64,000 nt of DNA from positions 682,001-746,000 of the forward strand of contig NZ_RBLJ01000004.1 in NCBI RefSeq assembly GCF_003634575.1, read 5' to 3'. The notes under the pieces are model-generated. The model saw only the letters and a program-made list of their open reading frames with translations. It was not told where the DNA came from and did no database searches. The position numbers and the translations under genes are program-made. Positions 36,673 to 45,458 of the stretch are shown in pieces. Position 1 is the stretch's first letter. Every line of letters begins with the position of its first letter. Origin of the DNA: Photorhabdus asymbiotica (GTDB lineage Bacteria > Pseudomonadota > Gammaproteobacteria > Enterobacterales > Enterobacteriaceae).

Positions 36673-37203
36673 TTAGTGCTCCTGAAATGTTTTTGATTTA
36701 CCGACAGTATTAACAAGCGTTTTTAAACAATTTGCGCCTTTTTTTGATTTATACAGTGCTCTGATACTTTCGATGATATATTGATTTAATTCTGCTTCGG
36801 TACCTGAATAAAATGGCAGTGAACATACAGAGCCGGTGCTAATTGAAACGTTAGCATCATTAAGGACCGACAAAACAACTGCGGCATTCTTTGGTATAGC
36901 TGTTGCAACAGCTATTGTTAGATCTTCTGCTGAACCTGCATCGACTCCAGTTGATAATATCGGAACAATTTTCAACCATTCAGAATTACCACTTGATATA
37001 TGAGATAAAATGTAATCCCATGTGCTGTCATCAGTATTAGGCAAGGTTGATATTACGAATTTTCTTGCTCCCATTGAATTTACTTTTTCAGTAACTTGTT
37101 TTGGTGTCAGGTTAGGGTAGGGATTATTTGTTCTAAATGATCCTGCTGCATAGGCATTAAAAGCTAAAAGGCTTAAAGCTATTGTTGGAAGTAATTTTTT
37201 CAT
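36673..37203 (-). CDS. Periplasmic immunity candidate for the Tlde1-like effector, copy 1
   Basis: 176 residues with a signal peptide (cleavage after about NAYA) and the same domain as the downstream paralogue. Its ATG overlaps the stop of the transpeptidase-like effector gene (coordinates overlap by four bases), so effector and immunity would be made together. The location matches the periplasm, where the effector acts. The later paralogue could protect against a different effector variant. Confidence 0.75.
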   Translation of the reverse strand: MKKLLPTIALSLLAFNAYAAGSFRTNNPYPNLTPKQVTEKVNSMGARKFVISTLPNTDDSTWDYILSHISSGNSEWLKIVPILSTGVDAGSAEDLTIAVATAIPKNAAVVLSVLNDANVSISTGSVCSLPFYSGTEAELNQYIIESIRALYKSKKGANCLKTLVNTVGKSKTFQEH

Positions 37204-37565
37204 GGTACTACAACTAATATATCATCACTGGATGAAGCAATATTTTTCCTCAATGCTGCCCCGTTTATAACGATACAACCCTCAGAAGCTTGATGATATG
37301 AACCGTCATTTCTATCTCCGTGGATTCTAAAAGCATCCCGTCCATAAGTGTTTGTACCTAAAATTGGAACGAGTTTTACGGTATATGGGCCTTTATGATT
37401 ATTGTATCCGTTAATTCTATAATGGCCTTGCGGAATAGGGCCTGTTAAATATACGTCCTGCATAGATGGGTTATTTATCCCAGCTCCATGACCACTATAA
37501 CCTTTTGCAATAAAAGAGCCGTTATGTGTTAGCTCGCCAGTGCTTTGTGAATATTTCCACGTCAT
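37200..37565 (-). CDS. Tlde1-like T6SS L,D-transpeptidase effector (DUF2778)
   Basis: 121 residues from the ATG at 37565, preferred over one four codons earlier because AATGGAAAC gives the better ribosome site and the family starts MTW. Hallmarks are TWKYSQSTGELTHNG, the repeated Gly-rich loops and the catalytic pair His82 (FRIHGD) and Cys97 (ASEGCIVI). Tlde1 effectors, first described in Salmonella, exchange D-amino acids on or cleave peptidoglycan stems of competitor cells. It has no signal peptide and is probably carried by Hcp, encoded at the end of the same cassette. The immunity candidate overlaps its stop. Confidence 0.85.
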   Translation of the reverse strand: MTWKYSQSTGELTHNGSFIAKGYSGHGAGINNPSMQDVYLTGPIPQGHYRINGYNNHKGPYTVKLVPILGTNTYGRDAFRIHGDRNDGSYHQASEGCIVINGAALRKNIASSSDDILVVVP

Positions 37566-37847
37566 ACTTGTTTCCATTAGTAAATATTAAGAAATTTAAC
37601 TTTAAACTTAATAAACATTTTTAAAAGCATAATTTTGTAAAAAAAAGAAATTTTTTGTAAATTAATTTATGAAAGGCAGATTCGAATAATAGTGATAACC
37701 ACGTCACGTTGGTTTTTATAGACTCCTTTAAGCTGAGTTAAATTATCAGTAATTGTCATTATTTTGACATAGCGTATTCAGATATTGTACGGGTAATATC
37801 TAAGCGATGTTAGGCAAGGTTAATTTAATATAAATAAGGGAATTGCT

Positions 37848-38213
37848 ATGATAAATAGAAAAGTGAGTGTTCTTGCAGGATTGTTTTTATCTTTGATTGC
37901 TGGAACAGGGATAGCAGCTGAAAAAACATCGGCTGATAAAATAGGGCAGGGAGTTTTTCCGGGTGATTTTACTTGTTCAAGATATTTCCCTGCCGACGGT
38001 GAGTATATAGGAAAATTTGTTTATTCTTTTTCTGTAGATAGCTGGGGATATAATTGGTATTGGTTTACAAGCTTAAACTCGGATGATGCGGGATGTGTAG
38101 GGATTGAGAAAACAGTTGCGAGACATGATAAAATCGCTTATGACGCCTTTGCTCAAAGTAAGATTGTAAAAATTAGACTCGATAAAAATCGTATAACAGG
38201 AATAATCCAGTAA
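37848..38213 (+). CDS. Small exported protein, unknown function
   Basis: 121 residues with a signal peptide (cleavage near GIAA-EK) and a mature part with two Cys (FTCSRYF and AGCVGIEK) and a WGYNWYW aromatic stretch. A ribosome site (AAGGGAATTGCT) is present. It is divergent from the Tlde1 cassette across a 280-base gap and has its own terminator. No family recognised. It could be another periplasmic inhibitor or immunity protein, but nothing proves that. Confidence 0.6.
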   Translation: MINRKVSVLAGLFLSLIAGTGIAAEKTSADKIGQGVFPGDFTCSRYFPADGEYIGKFVYSFSVDSWGYNWYWFTSLNSDDAGCVGIEKTVARHDKIAYDAFAQSKIVKIRLDKNRITGIIQ

Positions 38214-38259
38214 TTCTATTCATTATTCTTGATGATTTTATTTAAAATACTTTATTGCT

Positions 38260-38290
38260 AAACCAGTGCTTTAATTGTGCTGGTTTTTTC
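38260..38290 (+). terminator. Terminator after the small exported protein
   Basis: AACCAG ... CTGGTT stem followed by TTTTTTC about 45 bases after the stop. Confidence 0.6.
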
Positions 38291-38439
38291 TTTATATCTC
38301 AATAATCATTACATAGAGATTATTACAATGTGGAAAATGTTAAAAGCTGATTGACAGTTTAGATATCCATAAGTCTTAATTTCTCCTGAAAGGCATCAGC
38401 CAAAAAATAAATTTTCTATAACTGATGCAGATAAATTTA

Positions 38440-39432
38440 TTACTGATAAGTTAATGTCATTGTCGCGGTCACATTTGCCTGCCCGGGGGTAATATTGCGA
38501 TCGGTTTGGAAATAGCGGGCATGTAAAGGAATAGAGAACTTCCTGCCTGAATAGCTGTTGCCGATATTGATTTGTGAATGGATAATTATGGGTTGATTGT
38601 TGTAAAGGATTTGCATACCGACACCAGAAGCTGTTATGTGATTATTATCCTGATCGAGTGCCCAAACATGATATAAATTATTCTTTGCTTTCTTTCCATC
38701 AAGCATTAATTGAATATTAACATCATCATCACAAGCTAAAATAACCTCAAAATCTTTTCCGCCTGCGGTACTATTAACACCAGAAAAATCGCTTTTCTTG
38801 ATATCACCCATAGGAACAACAATATTGGTATCTTTCAGCGAACAGCTCTTTGTAATAATCCGGGTATTTCCCAAGTGGTAGGTATGAACGACGTTATCAT
38901 TTATTCGAGCTTGAATTAACTGATCGTTTCTAACAAAACCAGAACCTGTCGTTGGTGCTATTTTTATCAGTTGAATTGTCAGATATCCCCATGTATTTCC
39001 ACAATACCAACGACTTGAATTGTCACAGCTTACAGGGTCATGAGCAATACGAGGTAACCAGTCTAAACCATAGCCGGGACCCCAGGTATTTATTCTTATA
39101 CCAACACCGGGAACACCAGATTCATAAATAGCGTCTTTGTTGTAGTCTGCACTTTTATAGGATGTATATCCCCATGATGTTTTAACGTTTTTATCGCAAT
39201 AAAAGATATTGCCTTTATTGGCTAATTCATCAGCACGATATTCATAAATGGTTGTGCCAATAGCGTGATCTCTTGGCACATATAAAGTGCCAAAAGACAG
39301 GTGAGTAATTTCCGGTTTAAATGCTTTGTCAAACTGGCAGTTAGCGGCAAAACTATAGGGACTGATTGCTAAACCAGTAAATAAATGAGCGATAATGAGT
39401 AACTGCTTAATTCTATTGTAAATATTGAGCAT
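38440..39432 (-). CDS. Fimbrial tip adhesin / minor pilin
   Basis: 330 residues: signal peptide, an N-terminal receptor-binding-like domain with several Cys (about 30-190), then a pilin domain (about 200-330) beginning after KSCSLKDTNIVVPMG and ending in the usual alternating hydrophobic strand (VTATMTLTYQ). The two-domain build is that of chaperone-usher tip adhesins. It is the last gene of the four-gene operon, 19 bases after the usher. Confidence 0.85.
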   Translation of the reverse strand: MLNIYNRIKQLLIIAHLFTGLAISPYSFAANCQFDKAFKPEITHLSFGTLYVPRDHAIGTTIYEYRADELANKGNIFYCDKNVKTSWGYTSYKSADYNKDAIYESGVPGVGIRINTWGPGYGLDWLPRIAHDPVSCDNSSRWYCGNTWGYLTIQLIKIAPTTGSGFVRNDQLIQARINDNVVHTYHLGNTRIITKSCSLKDTNIVVPMGDIKKSDFSGVNSTAGGKDFEVILACDDDVNIQLMLDGKKAKNNLYHVWALDQDNNHITASGVGMQILYNNQPIIIHSQINIGNSYSGRKFSIPLHARYFQTDRNITPGQANVTATMTLTYQ

Positions 39433-39451
39433 CGTATTTTCCTGAAAATAG

Positions 39452-42010
39452 TTATTTGCAGTGAGCTTCTATTATATAGATGCCAGATAAAGGTTTTTCT
39501 TCTGATAACTTGTAATCGACATTACATTCCTGAATATCCTGATAACCCCACTTAACCAATAATCGTCCACTATCGGGTAAACCCGTGAGGTAAACTTGTC
39601 CTTCATGACTGACAATCGCACTGTTTGTTTCATCAATTTCATGGTATTTTTCTAACGTGACAATTGCCCCAAAAGGAATAGGATTACCTTGATAATATAG
39701 GTTTATCAGAACCCTATGACCTATTCTGGTTTGGAAATTAGCTAAAACTAAAGCACCTTGAGTCGGAATAACCGTCTGGGCATTAACATCAATATCAACA
39801 TTATCGGCTAATGAATGGGTATCCAGTGCAATGCGGTTTTTTCGGTAGCTGCTAACATAAGGAATAATCGCGAGGCCGTTCCAATCGGTAGCAATACCGA
39901 CATTATTATGGATCTTTATTCCTTTAGCACCATCGGTCCGGACTAATGCCAAGGTATCACCTAAATGTTGTGAAAGAGTGATGCCATATGGGTGGGCAAC
40001 AATTCCGCCTTGAAGTCCGTAATTCAGTTGGCGAGAATGGCGGTCATAACTATAACCAGCACTAATCTGACTATAAGATCCTTTATATTCTGCATGAGCA
40101 TAACCGCCAACGCCAGTACCGTGATTTGCGTAACTCTGTTGCAAGCTATAAGTTAAATTATTGTCTTCAAGTGCCGTACCACTTAAACCTGTTTGGTGAG
40201 AAATATCCTTATTTTTATTTGTGTTCAGGTTATAGTAGGCCCAGTTATTTTTCAACCAGCGATCTAATGGAACTTGTATGCTAAATGAAAAAAGTTGCTC
40301 GTTTTTATTCGTATTGGGGAGTTGGTTATAAGTGTAATTAAGATTGTAATTAATGTTGTTATAACTGGTGCTATAACCGGCATTGATACTGCGCTCATAG
40401 CCATTTTGTTGCCAATAGTTTTGCTGAAAAGCAGATAGATATAAACTGCCCCAATTTCCCAGAGACTGATTAATATGCAATTGTAGCTTACTTCTCTTAT
40501 TGGTGCGATAACGCCAGTCACTATTATTAGAATTATCTATATCATTGGCTTCTTTAAAGTCATAAAAGCCACGTGTTGAATAACGATAACCTGCCAGAGT
40601 AAAATTAGTCCCTGTTAATGAAAGATCTTTTGCATATTGAAAACGGTAAGATTGCCCTTCGGCACTTGTATTTGATTGTAAATCAGTATTTGCGTGGGTT
40701 ATATCAAAGGAGAGAGAGCCTAATGTACCTAAATTATAGCCTGATCCTAAAGCCATTGATTGATAATCTTTTGATAAAATAGTACCGCCATAGATGGTGA
40801 TATTATTAGAAAGGCCATAGATTAATGTACTTTGGACAAAATTAGGTTCTCTTCCTCGATTATTTGATGATTGATATTGACCCAGTGCCATCGAATATTG
40901 AATCCGACCTTCCCGTAGCATGATGGGAACAGTCGAAAATGATTGAATAGATTGGCGCTCCTGACCATCTGCCTCTTTAATAATAACTTCCAGATTTCCG
41001 CTTGATGTGGTTGAAAAAAGGTCATTAATGACAAATGGACCAGGTGCGACATAAGTCTGATAAATGATATAGCCATTTTGCCTGATCGTAACTTGCGCAT
41101 GACTTTGAGCAATTCCGCGGATAGTAGGAGCAAACCCTTTTAAGCTGTCTGGTAACATATTATCGTCAGAAGTTAACTGTAGGCCACGAAATTGATTACC
41201 ATCGAAAATATGAGAGGATGTAAAGCTATCACCTAAGGTTAATTGTCCTTTCAATGAATGAATATCCCGTTGTAAATAGGTGTTAATACTTTTCCAACTC
41301 TTATTACGGCTGGTATAGGTGGAATAATTACGCAAGCGCCATGCTTGCCAATTAGCACCTGTTCGCAGATTCAGATAATTGGTTTGTTTAGAGCCAGATT
41401 TATTGTCTTGCCAACTGTTTGATCCACTATAACTGTAATTAATTAACAATGAAGTTAATCCTTGCTGCCATAGTTCAGGTGAAACATAACCTCTTGCCTG
41501 GTTGTTTAATGCCGCTTGTGGAATGCTGATATCCAGCCTTTGCTGACTAAAATTAAAGGTTGTATTTGCTGATGGGATATATTGGCCTAAATCAGACAGT
41601 TCTGTTTCTGGTGGTAAACTGACTAATTCTGGAAATGTATCAATTTTTACTCCCATGTCCTGTAATTGTTGAATTGTCAGTTTAGGGAGTAATTTATTGT
41701 TTATCATAACAAAGGTTACGTTTCTAGTATTGACCTTATCTTTGTTAAGATAAATATCTACCCAGTAAACACCAGGGGGGTAGTCATCTTGTGTGAAAAT
41801 AGAGAGATCAATATCTTCGGGTGAATCAGTACCTGTTTCTAAGGCATGAATGTTGAAATAATCTTCAGAATAAGCGAGAGTAGAACAAAAGAGTACTCCG
41901 ATTGTTATAAATAGCGGTAATAAGCGCCACGGGTATTCAATATGATATGGATTTTTATTAATTTTATGCCGTGAGTACTTTTCCATAATTAATTTTCTAA
42001 CATAGAACAC
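39452..42010 (-). CDS. Fimbrial outer-membrane usher
   Basis: 852 residues, or 844 from the MEKYS start at 41986; neither start has a strong ribosome site. Signal peptide, N-terminal chaperone-binding domain (FNIHALE...), a 24-strand pore with plug domain (GFAPTIRGIAQSHAQVTIRQNGYIIYQTYVAPGPF) and C-terminal domains ending with paired Cys (ECNVDY...AHCK) are all present. It exports and assembles the pilus subunits. Complete, with no frameshift. Confidence 0.95.
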   Translation of the reverse strand: MFYVRKLIMEKYSRHKINKNPYHIEYPWRLLPLFITIGVLFCSTLAYSEDYFNIHALETGTDSPEDIDLSIFTQDDYPPGVYWVDIYLNKDKVNTRNVTFVMINNKLLPKLTIQQLQDMGVKIDTFPELVSLPPETELSDLGQYIPSANTTFNFSQQRLDISIPQAALNNQARGYVSPELWQQGLTSLLINYSYSGSNSWQDNKSGSKQTNYLNLRTGANWQAWRLRNYSTYTSRNKSWKSINTYLQRDIHSLKGQLTLGDSFTSSHIFDGNQFRGLQLTSDDNMLPDSLKGFAPTIRGIAQSHAQVTIRQNGYIIYQTYVAPGPFVINDLFSTTSSGNLEVIIKEADGQERQSIQSFSTVPIMLREGRIQYSMALGQYQSSNNRGREPNFVQSTLIYGLSNNITIYGGTILSKDYQSMALGSGYNLGTLGSLSFDITHANTDLQSNTSAEGQSYRFQYAKDLSLTGTNFTLAGYRYSTRGFYDFKEANDIDNSNNSDWRYRTNKRSKLQLHINQSLGNWGSLYLSAFQQNYWQQNGYERSINAGYSTSYNNINYNLNYTYNQLPNTNKNEQLFSFSIQVPLDRWLKNNWAYYNLNTNKNKDISHQTGLSGTALEDNNLTYSLQQSYANHGTGVGGYAHAEYKGSYSQISAGYSYDRHSRQLNYGLQGGIVAHPYGITLSQHLGDTLALVRTDGAKGIKIHNNVGIATDWNGLAIIPYVSSYRKNRIALDTHSLADNVDIDVNAQTVIPTQGALVLANFQTRIGHRVLINLYYQGNPIPFGAIVTLEKYHEIDETNSAIVSHEGQVYLTGLPDSGRLLVKWGYQDIQECNVDYKLSEEKPLSGIYIIEAHCK

Positions 42011-42028
42011 ATTAATGTAACTTTTTTG

Positions 42029-42703
42029 TTAAATAATTGTTTTTTCTTCGGCAGTCACACCACCAAAATCATTAATCGCTTTCCAACTAACTTGTTTTAT
42101 GTTTTTTACCGGTAGGGACCAACTCAGTTGACTAAAAGGTTTAATCATTCCTGCTGGTTTTATTTCATGTTGATCAGCCTTTAAATATGAAAGTGAAATA
42201 AAGTAAGGGGTGGGATTTTCAGCAACTAATACATTATTTTCTGCTCGGAATTTGAGCTGCTTATAGGCGACACTGGATTTTTCTGCTAAATTTACAGGCC
42301 GGTAAAATAATTTAAACTTTGATTTAACTGTAATTTGTAATTGATTTTGATCTGATTTTACCGAGGCGGGAATAGACTTCACATTGAGCCAAAAAAGTGA
42401 CTCCCGATCGTCAGGCAGGTTAGTTCCTGTTTTCACAATGCGTACGATATTTTCATTACCGGCTGTGAGCTTAAAAATCGGTGGGGTAACAATAAAGGGC
42501 GTTTTGGTATTATCGTTTTCATCCTGAATCCAGGACTGGATCAGATAAGGTGCATCTTTTTCTGGGTTATGTATAGAAATGGAGGCTTCTTTTTTATCAC
42601 TGACATAGATAACGCGGGTTCCGCCAATGACGACGCCTGCGATAGCAAAATTTATGCTGATCATATATAGAAATATCATTGCCAATAAGCGTTGGTATTG
42701 CAC
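42029..42703 (-). CDS. Periplasmic fimbrial chaperone
   Basis: 224 residues: signal peptide, then the PapD-type two-domain chaperone with GTRVIYVSDKKEASISIHN (G1 region), FWLNVKSIPA and KLFYRPVNL (subunit-carboxylate pocket Arg/Lys residues), and a C-terminal domain ending KAINDFGGVTAEE. Donates its G1 strand to pilins and delivers them to the usher. Confidence 0.95.
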   Translation of the reverse strand: MQYQRLLAMIFLYMISINFAIAGVVIGGTRVIYVSDKKEASISIHNPEKDAPYLIQSWIQDENDNTKTPFIVTPPIFKLTAGNENIVRIVKTGTNLPDDRESLFWLNVKSIPASVKSDQNQLQITVKSKFKLFYRPVNLAEKSSVAYKQLKFRAENNVLVAENPTPYFISLSYLKADQHEIKPAGMIKPFSQLSWSLPVKNIKQVSWKAINDFGGVTAEEKTII

Positions 42704-42753
42704 GGTAAGTTCTCCGTTTTATCGTATTTTTATACGTTATTTTGTGGGATGAG

Positions 42754-42769
42754 TGGGCATCCGTGCCCA
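42754..42769 (-). terminator. Hairpin between major pilin and chaperone genes
   Basis: TGGGCA - TCCG - TGCCCA. Hairpins after the first gene commonly reduce downstream expression or protect the pilin mRNA; no T tract follows, so attenuation or processing is more likely than full termination. Confidence 0.4.
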
Positions 42770-42797
42770 TATTTCTTAGTTACTCAGTTTGGTTGTC

Positions 42798-43328
42798 TTA
42801 ATTATAAACAATAGTAAAGTTGGCAACTGCGTCACCAGAGCCAGGACTAATTGTTTGAGCTGTTGCAATATACTTGGCAATAAACTTCAATTCTGCCGTT
42901 TTTTGATCAGTAAACGCTTGGAATTTGGATGCCTTGATTAAAGGAATCAATGTTGAGCTATCTTCTTCATAAATGCCAATAGCAACACCATCAGCGACGG
43001 CTTGACCTTTATCGTTGGATAGGGCTAGAAGATTGCTATTTTTACCATCTGTTTGTCCATCAAATTTAACTTGTGCATTACTGTATTCTGGTGGGCAATC
43101 ACTCAGTTTAATGCTGAAAGGTGTTGCGGCAGCGGTGCTGTCTACACCATTAAATGCACTTGAGCTAATTGTGCCCATATTCACGTTTTGGTTTGCAGAA
43201 TTGGTATCGATTTTACAAGCATTAGCGATGATATTACCTGTAAAGTTGATTTTTCCATCAGCTGCATTTGCTACGGAAATAAATACAGAAGATGCAAGTA
43301 AGGATGAAATAATCAGTTTAGCTTTCAT
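42798..43328 (-). CDS. Major fimbrial subunit (type 1-like pilin)
   Basis: 176 residues: signal peptide ending SVANA, then mature pilin with GKINFTGNIIANACKID (first Cys and N-terminal extension), DCPPEYSNAQVKFDG (second Cys) and a C-terminal strand ending AVANFTIVYN with the penultimate Tyr. First gene of the operon, so probably the shaft subunit. Confidence 0.92.
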   Translation of the reverse strand: MKAKLIISSLLASSVFISVANAADGKINFTGNIIANACKIDTNSANQNVNMGTISSSAFNGVDSTAAATPFSIKLSDCPPEYSNAQVKFDGQTDGKNSNLLALSNDKGQAVADGVAIGIYEEDSSTLIPLIKASKFQAFTDQKTAELKFIAKYIATAQTISPGSGDAVANFTIVYN

Positions 43329-43398
43329 TTTAAATAGATCCCAACCCTGACGAGTATTACGTCAGGAAAATAGAAATGTTGATTTAATCGAAACTGTA

Positions 43399-43525
43399 TA
43401 TCCCCTTTATCCTTCAAGTTGCTGCTTTGTTGGCTGATTTCACTTACCCCAGTTACAGAGTTATCTATGTTTCTGGGGATGCGTTTACTTGTCGCCGCGC
43501 TGCAACTTGAAATCTATTGGGTATA
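43399..43525 (-). repeat. ERIC element (127 bp, diverged)
   Basis: Reverse-orientation copy with more substitutions than most here (CTGATTTCACTTACCCCAG, GTCGCCGCGC), lying between the pilin start and its likely upstream promoter. Confidence 0.88.
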
Positions 43526-44168
43526 AATGTCAATACAGTATATAAAGATCTAAAGTTCTTATCCGATAATAAGAATCATATCCCAGACAGTGTTTGCTTT
43601 GGAGTTTCTTATTTAGGATAAGATTTGGCTGATAATAGCGATTTATTCGTAAGAATCCAAAGAATGACTCGATAATATTCTGTATTTGAGATTTTTATCT
43701 ATAATTAAAGACTAAACAGGATTTTTTTCATGGTTTATTGTAATTTATCATATGGAATAAACTATTGTGCTAGCTAATCAGAATATTTATTAATTAATAA
43801 TTAGTTATAAAATCAATTGTGATTTTCATCACAATTAATGTATTGGTCTGAAAAGTTTATTCTTTTTTTGTCTGTTTTATTAGCTTGGCCTTATTGTTTC
43901 ATGTGGTTATTTTTTCTTTTGGGAATGTGTATACATGATAAAGTAAGTTCTTTAGATTGTATTAAATATAGCTTAATCAAGTTTATATTTCTCATCTGAT
44001 CTTCTGTTTACTTCTCACTAGACTAATAATTTTTTGCAGATATAAGCTTTGAACTGCAATATCTTTCGAACGTGTTCTATTCAATACAAGCAGGATTTTC
44101 AGCATTATCTTTCCAGCAGTATGTATAATATTGGAGTCCTATGGTTGTATTCTCCTGCTAAGAGAATT

Positions 44169-44234
44169 ATGTCAGAACCGGATTCAAGAATTATCGAATT
44201 AGCTGAAAAACTACCTCATGAATGGGGAGGATAA
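44169..44234 (+). pseudogene. Short ORF, possible 5' remnant at a composition boundary
   Basis: 21 codons (MSEPDSRIIELAEKLPHEWGG) that read like the start of a regulator or enzyme but stop at once, immediately before the GC-rich segment. It may be a gene start cut off by the insertion. It has only a weak ribosome site and I cannot name the parent family. Confidence 0.25.
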
Positions 44235-44324
44235 GGCTTAGCCGCGAACATCGGGCTTGGGCGGATCTATAGCGCGTGTCCGGATAATCTTTAACGTATA
44301 CGTCAACGCAGTAAGGGAGGAAAA

Positions 44325-45170
44325 ATGAAACAGTTCGTCTTTGCATTGGGCTTATTGGCCAGTGCGTTTGCGGTTGCACAGCCCGTTTCGGCCATGGAAG
44401 CAGAGCAGAAAACCGTCACTAATGGCGCGGCATCAATCGAATATTCAGTGCGCGGTAAGGGACCTCTGATTATGATGATCGCTTCAACCGGGCGGGGAAC
44501 GGCGGAATTCGCGCCGCTTGCGGATCGACTAGCGGCGCGCGGTTATCGAGTTGCTCTGCCCGAGCCGCGCGGAATCCTAGGGTCGACCGGTCCGATGGAG
44601 AACGTGACCTTCCACGATTTTGCCGACGATTTTGCGGCGGTGGTTACGGCGGAAGGTGGCAAGGCAATTGTGGTGGGTCACGCTTATGGTCACTGGATCG
44701 CCAAGACAATCGCTTCGGATTATCCCGAAATGACGCGTGGCATAGTGCTTCTGGCAGGAGCCGCGAAATCTTGGCCCGCAGAACTCTCGGATGCGATTAC
44801 TGTGATTAGCGATCCGAAATCTACCCGTGAAGCGCGATTAGCGGGGCTTCGGCTTGCCTTTTTCGCAGAAGGCCATGATCCGACGCCTTGGCTTGAGGGT
44901 TGGCATGCCGATGTCATAAAAAGCCAGTCCGCGGCGCATAAGCTGACCGATAGTCAGGATTGGTGGGCGGGTGGAACGGCGCCTATCTTCGATCTTCAGG
45001 CGGGGTCTGACCCGTTTCGACCTGAAAAGTCGCGTATGGAGGCAAAGGACGAGTTTGGCAACCGCGTTACTGTTGTAGTGATCAAAGGGGCTAGCCATGC
45101 GTTGCCTGCCGAGAAGCCGATCGAGACAGCAGATGCAATTGCAGATTGGGCCGACAAACTGAACAAATAA
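44325..45170 (+). CDS. Exported alpha/beta-hydrolase-fold protein lacking the nucleophile Ser
   Basis: 281 residues with a signal peptide (cleavage near VSA-ME) and an alpha/beta hydrolase core: oxyanion region MIASTGRG, PEPRGILGST, nucleophile elbow VVGHAYGHW and a late GASHALP with the acid/base His. The elbow has Ala120 where Ser is expected (GHAYG instead of GHSYG), so classical hydrolase activity is doubtful. I recall related bacterial proteins with GHAFG elbows, so the change may be a family trait. GGAGG precedes the ATG. The gene is strikingly GC-rich with codon use unlike its AT-rich neighbours, pointing to transfer from a high-GC donor. Confidence 0.85.
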   Translation: MKQFVFALGLLASAFAVAQPVSAMEAEQKTVTNGAASIEYSVRGKGPLIMMIASTGRGTAEFAPLADRLAARGYRVALPEPRGILGSTGPMENVTFHDFADDFAAVVTAEGGKAIVVGHAYGHWIAKTIASDYPEMTRGIVLLAGAAKSWPAELSDAITVISDPKSTREARLAGLRLAFFAEGHDPTPWLEGWHADVIKSQSAAHKLTDSQDWWAGGTAPIFDLQAGSDPFRPEKSRMEAKDEFGNRVTVVVIKGASHALPAEKPIETADAIADWADKLNK

Positions 45171-45458
45171 CTAAGTGTAATCCAGTCTCTGTCAGGGCAT
45201 TCGAACCGAGCTTGCTTTGGTGCGAATTTTCTTGGCAGGGACGGCGCTAATTACCAGCCTTAAGAGCTGGCAGCCTTGTTTCTCCTACATCGGATTCGAG
45301 TAGAAGACTTAAGAAACCTGAACTTCTCTTAAGAAGGAAATTAAAGTATCTGAAATACGATCAAAGTTTTTGTCAAAGAAAATTCAAGACATCTCAGTCC
45401 GCTTGGTTTCTTGCTTAATATTCCTTCAATATAAAAGAAAGTATGCTACCATTCACCG

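Larger units (their letters stand above)
43329..44324. other. Fimbrial promoter region and long AT-rich gap
   Basis: About 1 kb without a supported full-length gene. It contains one ERIC copy near the pilin start, then very AT-rich DNA (43530-44230) that should include the fimbrial promoter. I looked for the paired inverted repeats of an invertible promoter and for a nearby recombinase gene and found neither. A sharp rise in GC begins near 44235. Confidence 0.5.

Noticed and set aside
37741-37800. TTGACA box at 37764 as promoter of the small exported protein
   Set aside because: No -10 element at acceptable spacing.
43530-44230. Possible invertible fimbrial promoter
   Set aside because: Photorhabdus has one elsewhere, so I looked for matching inverted repeats and a recombinase gene; neither is visible.
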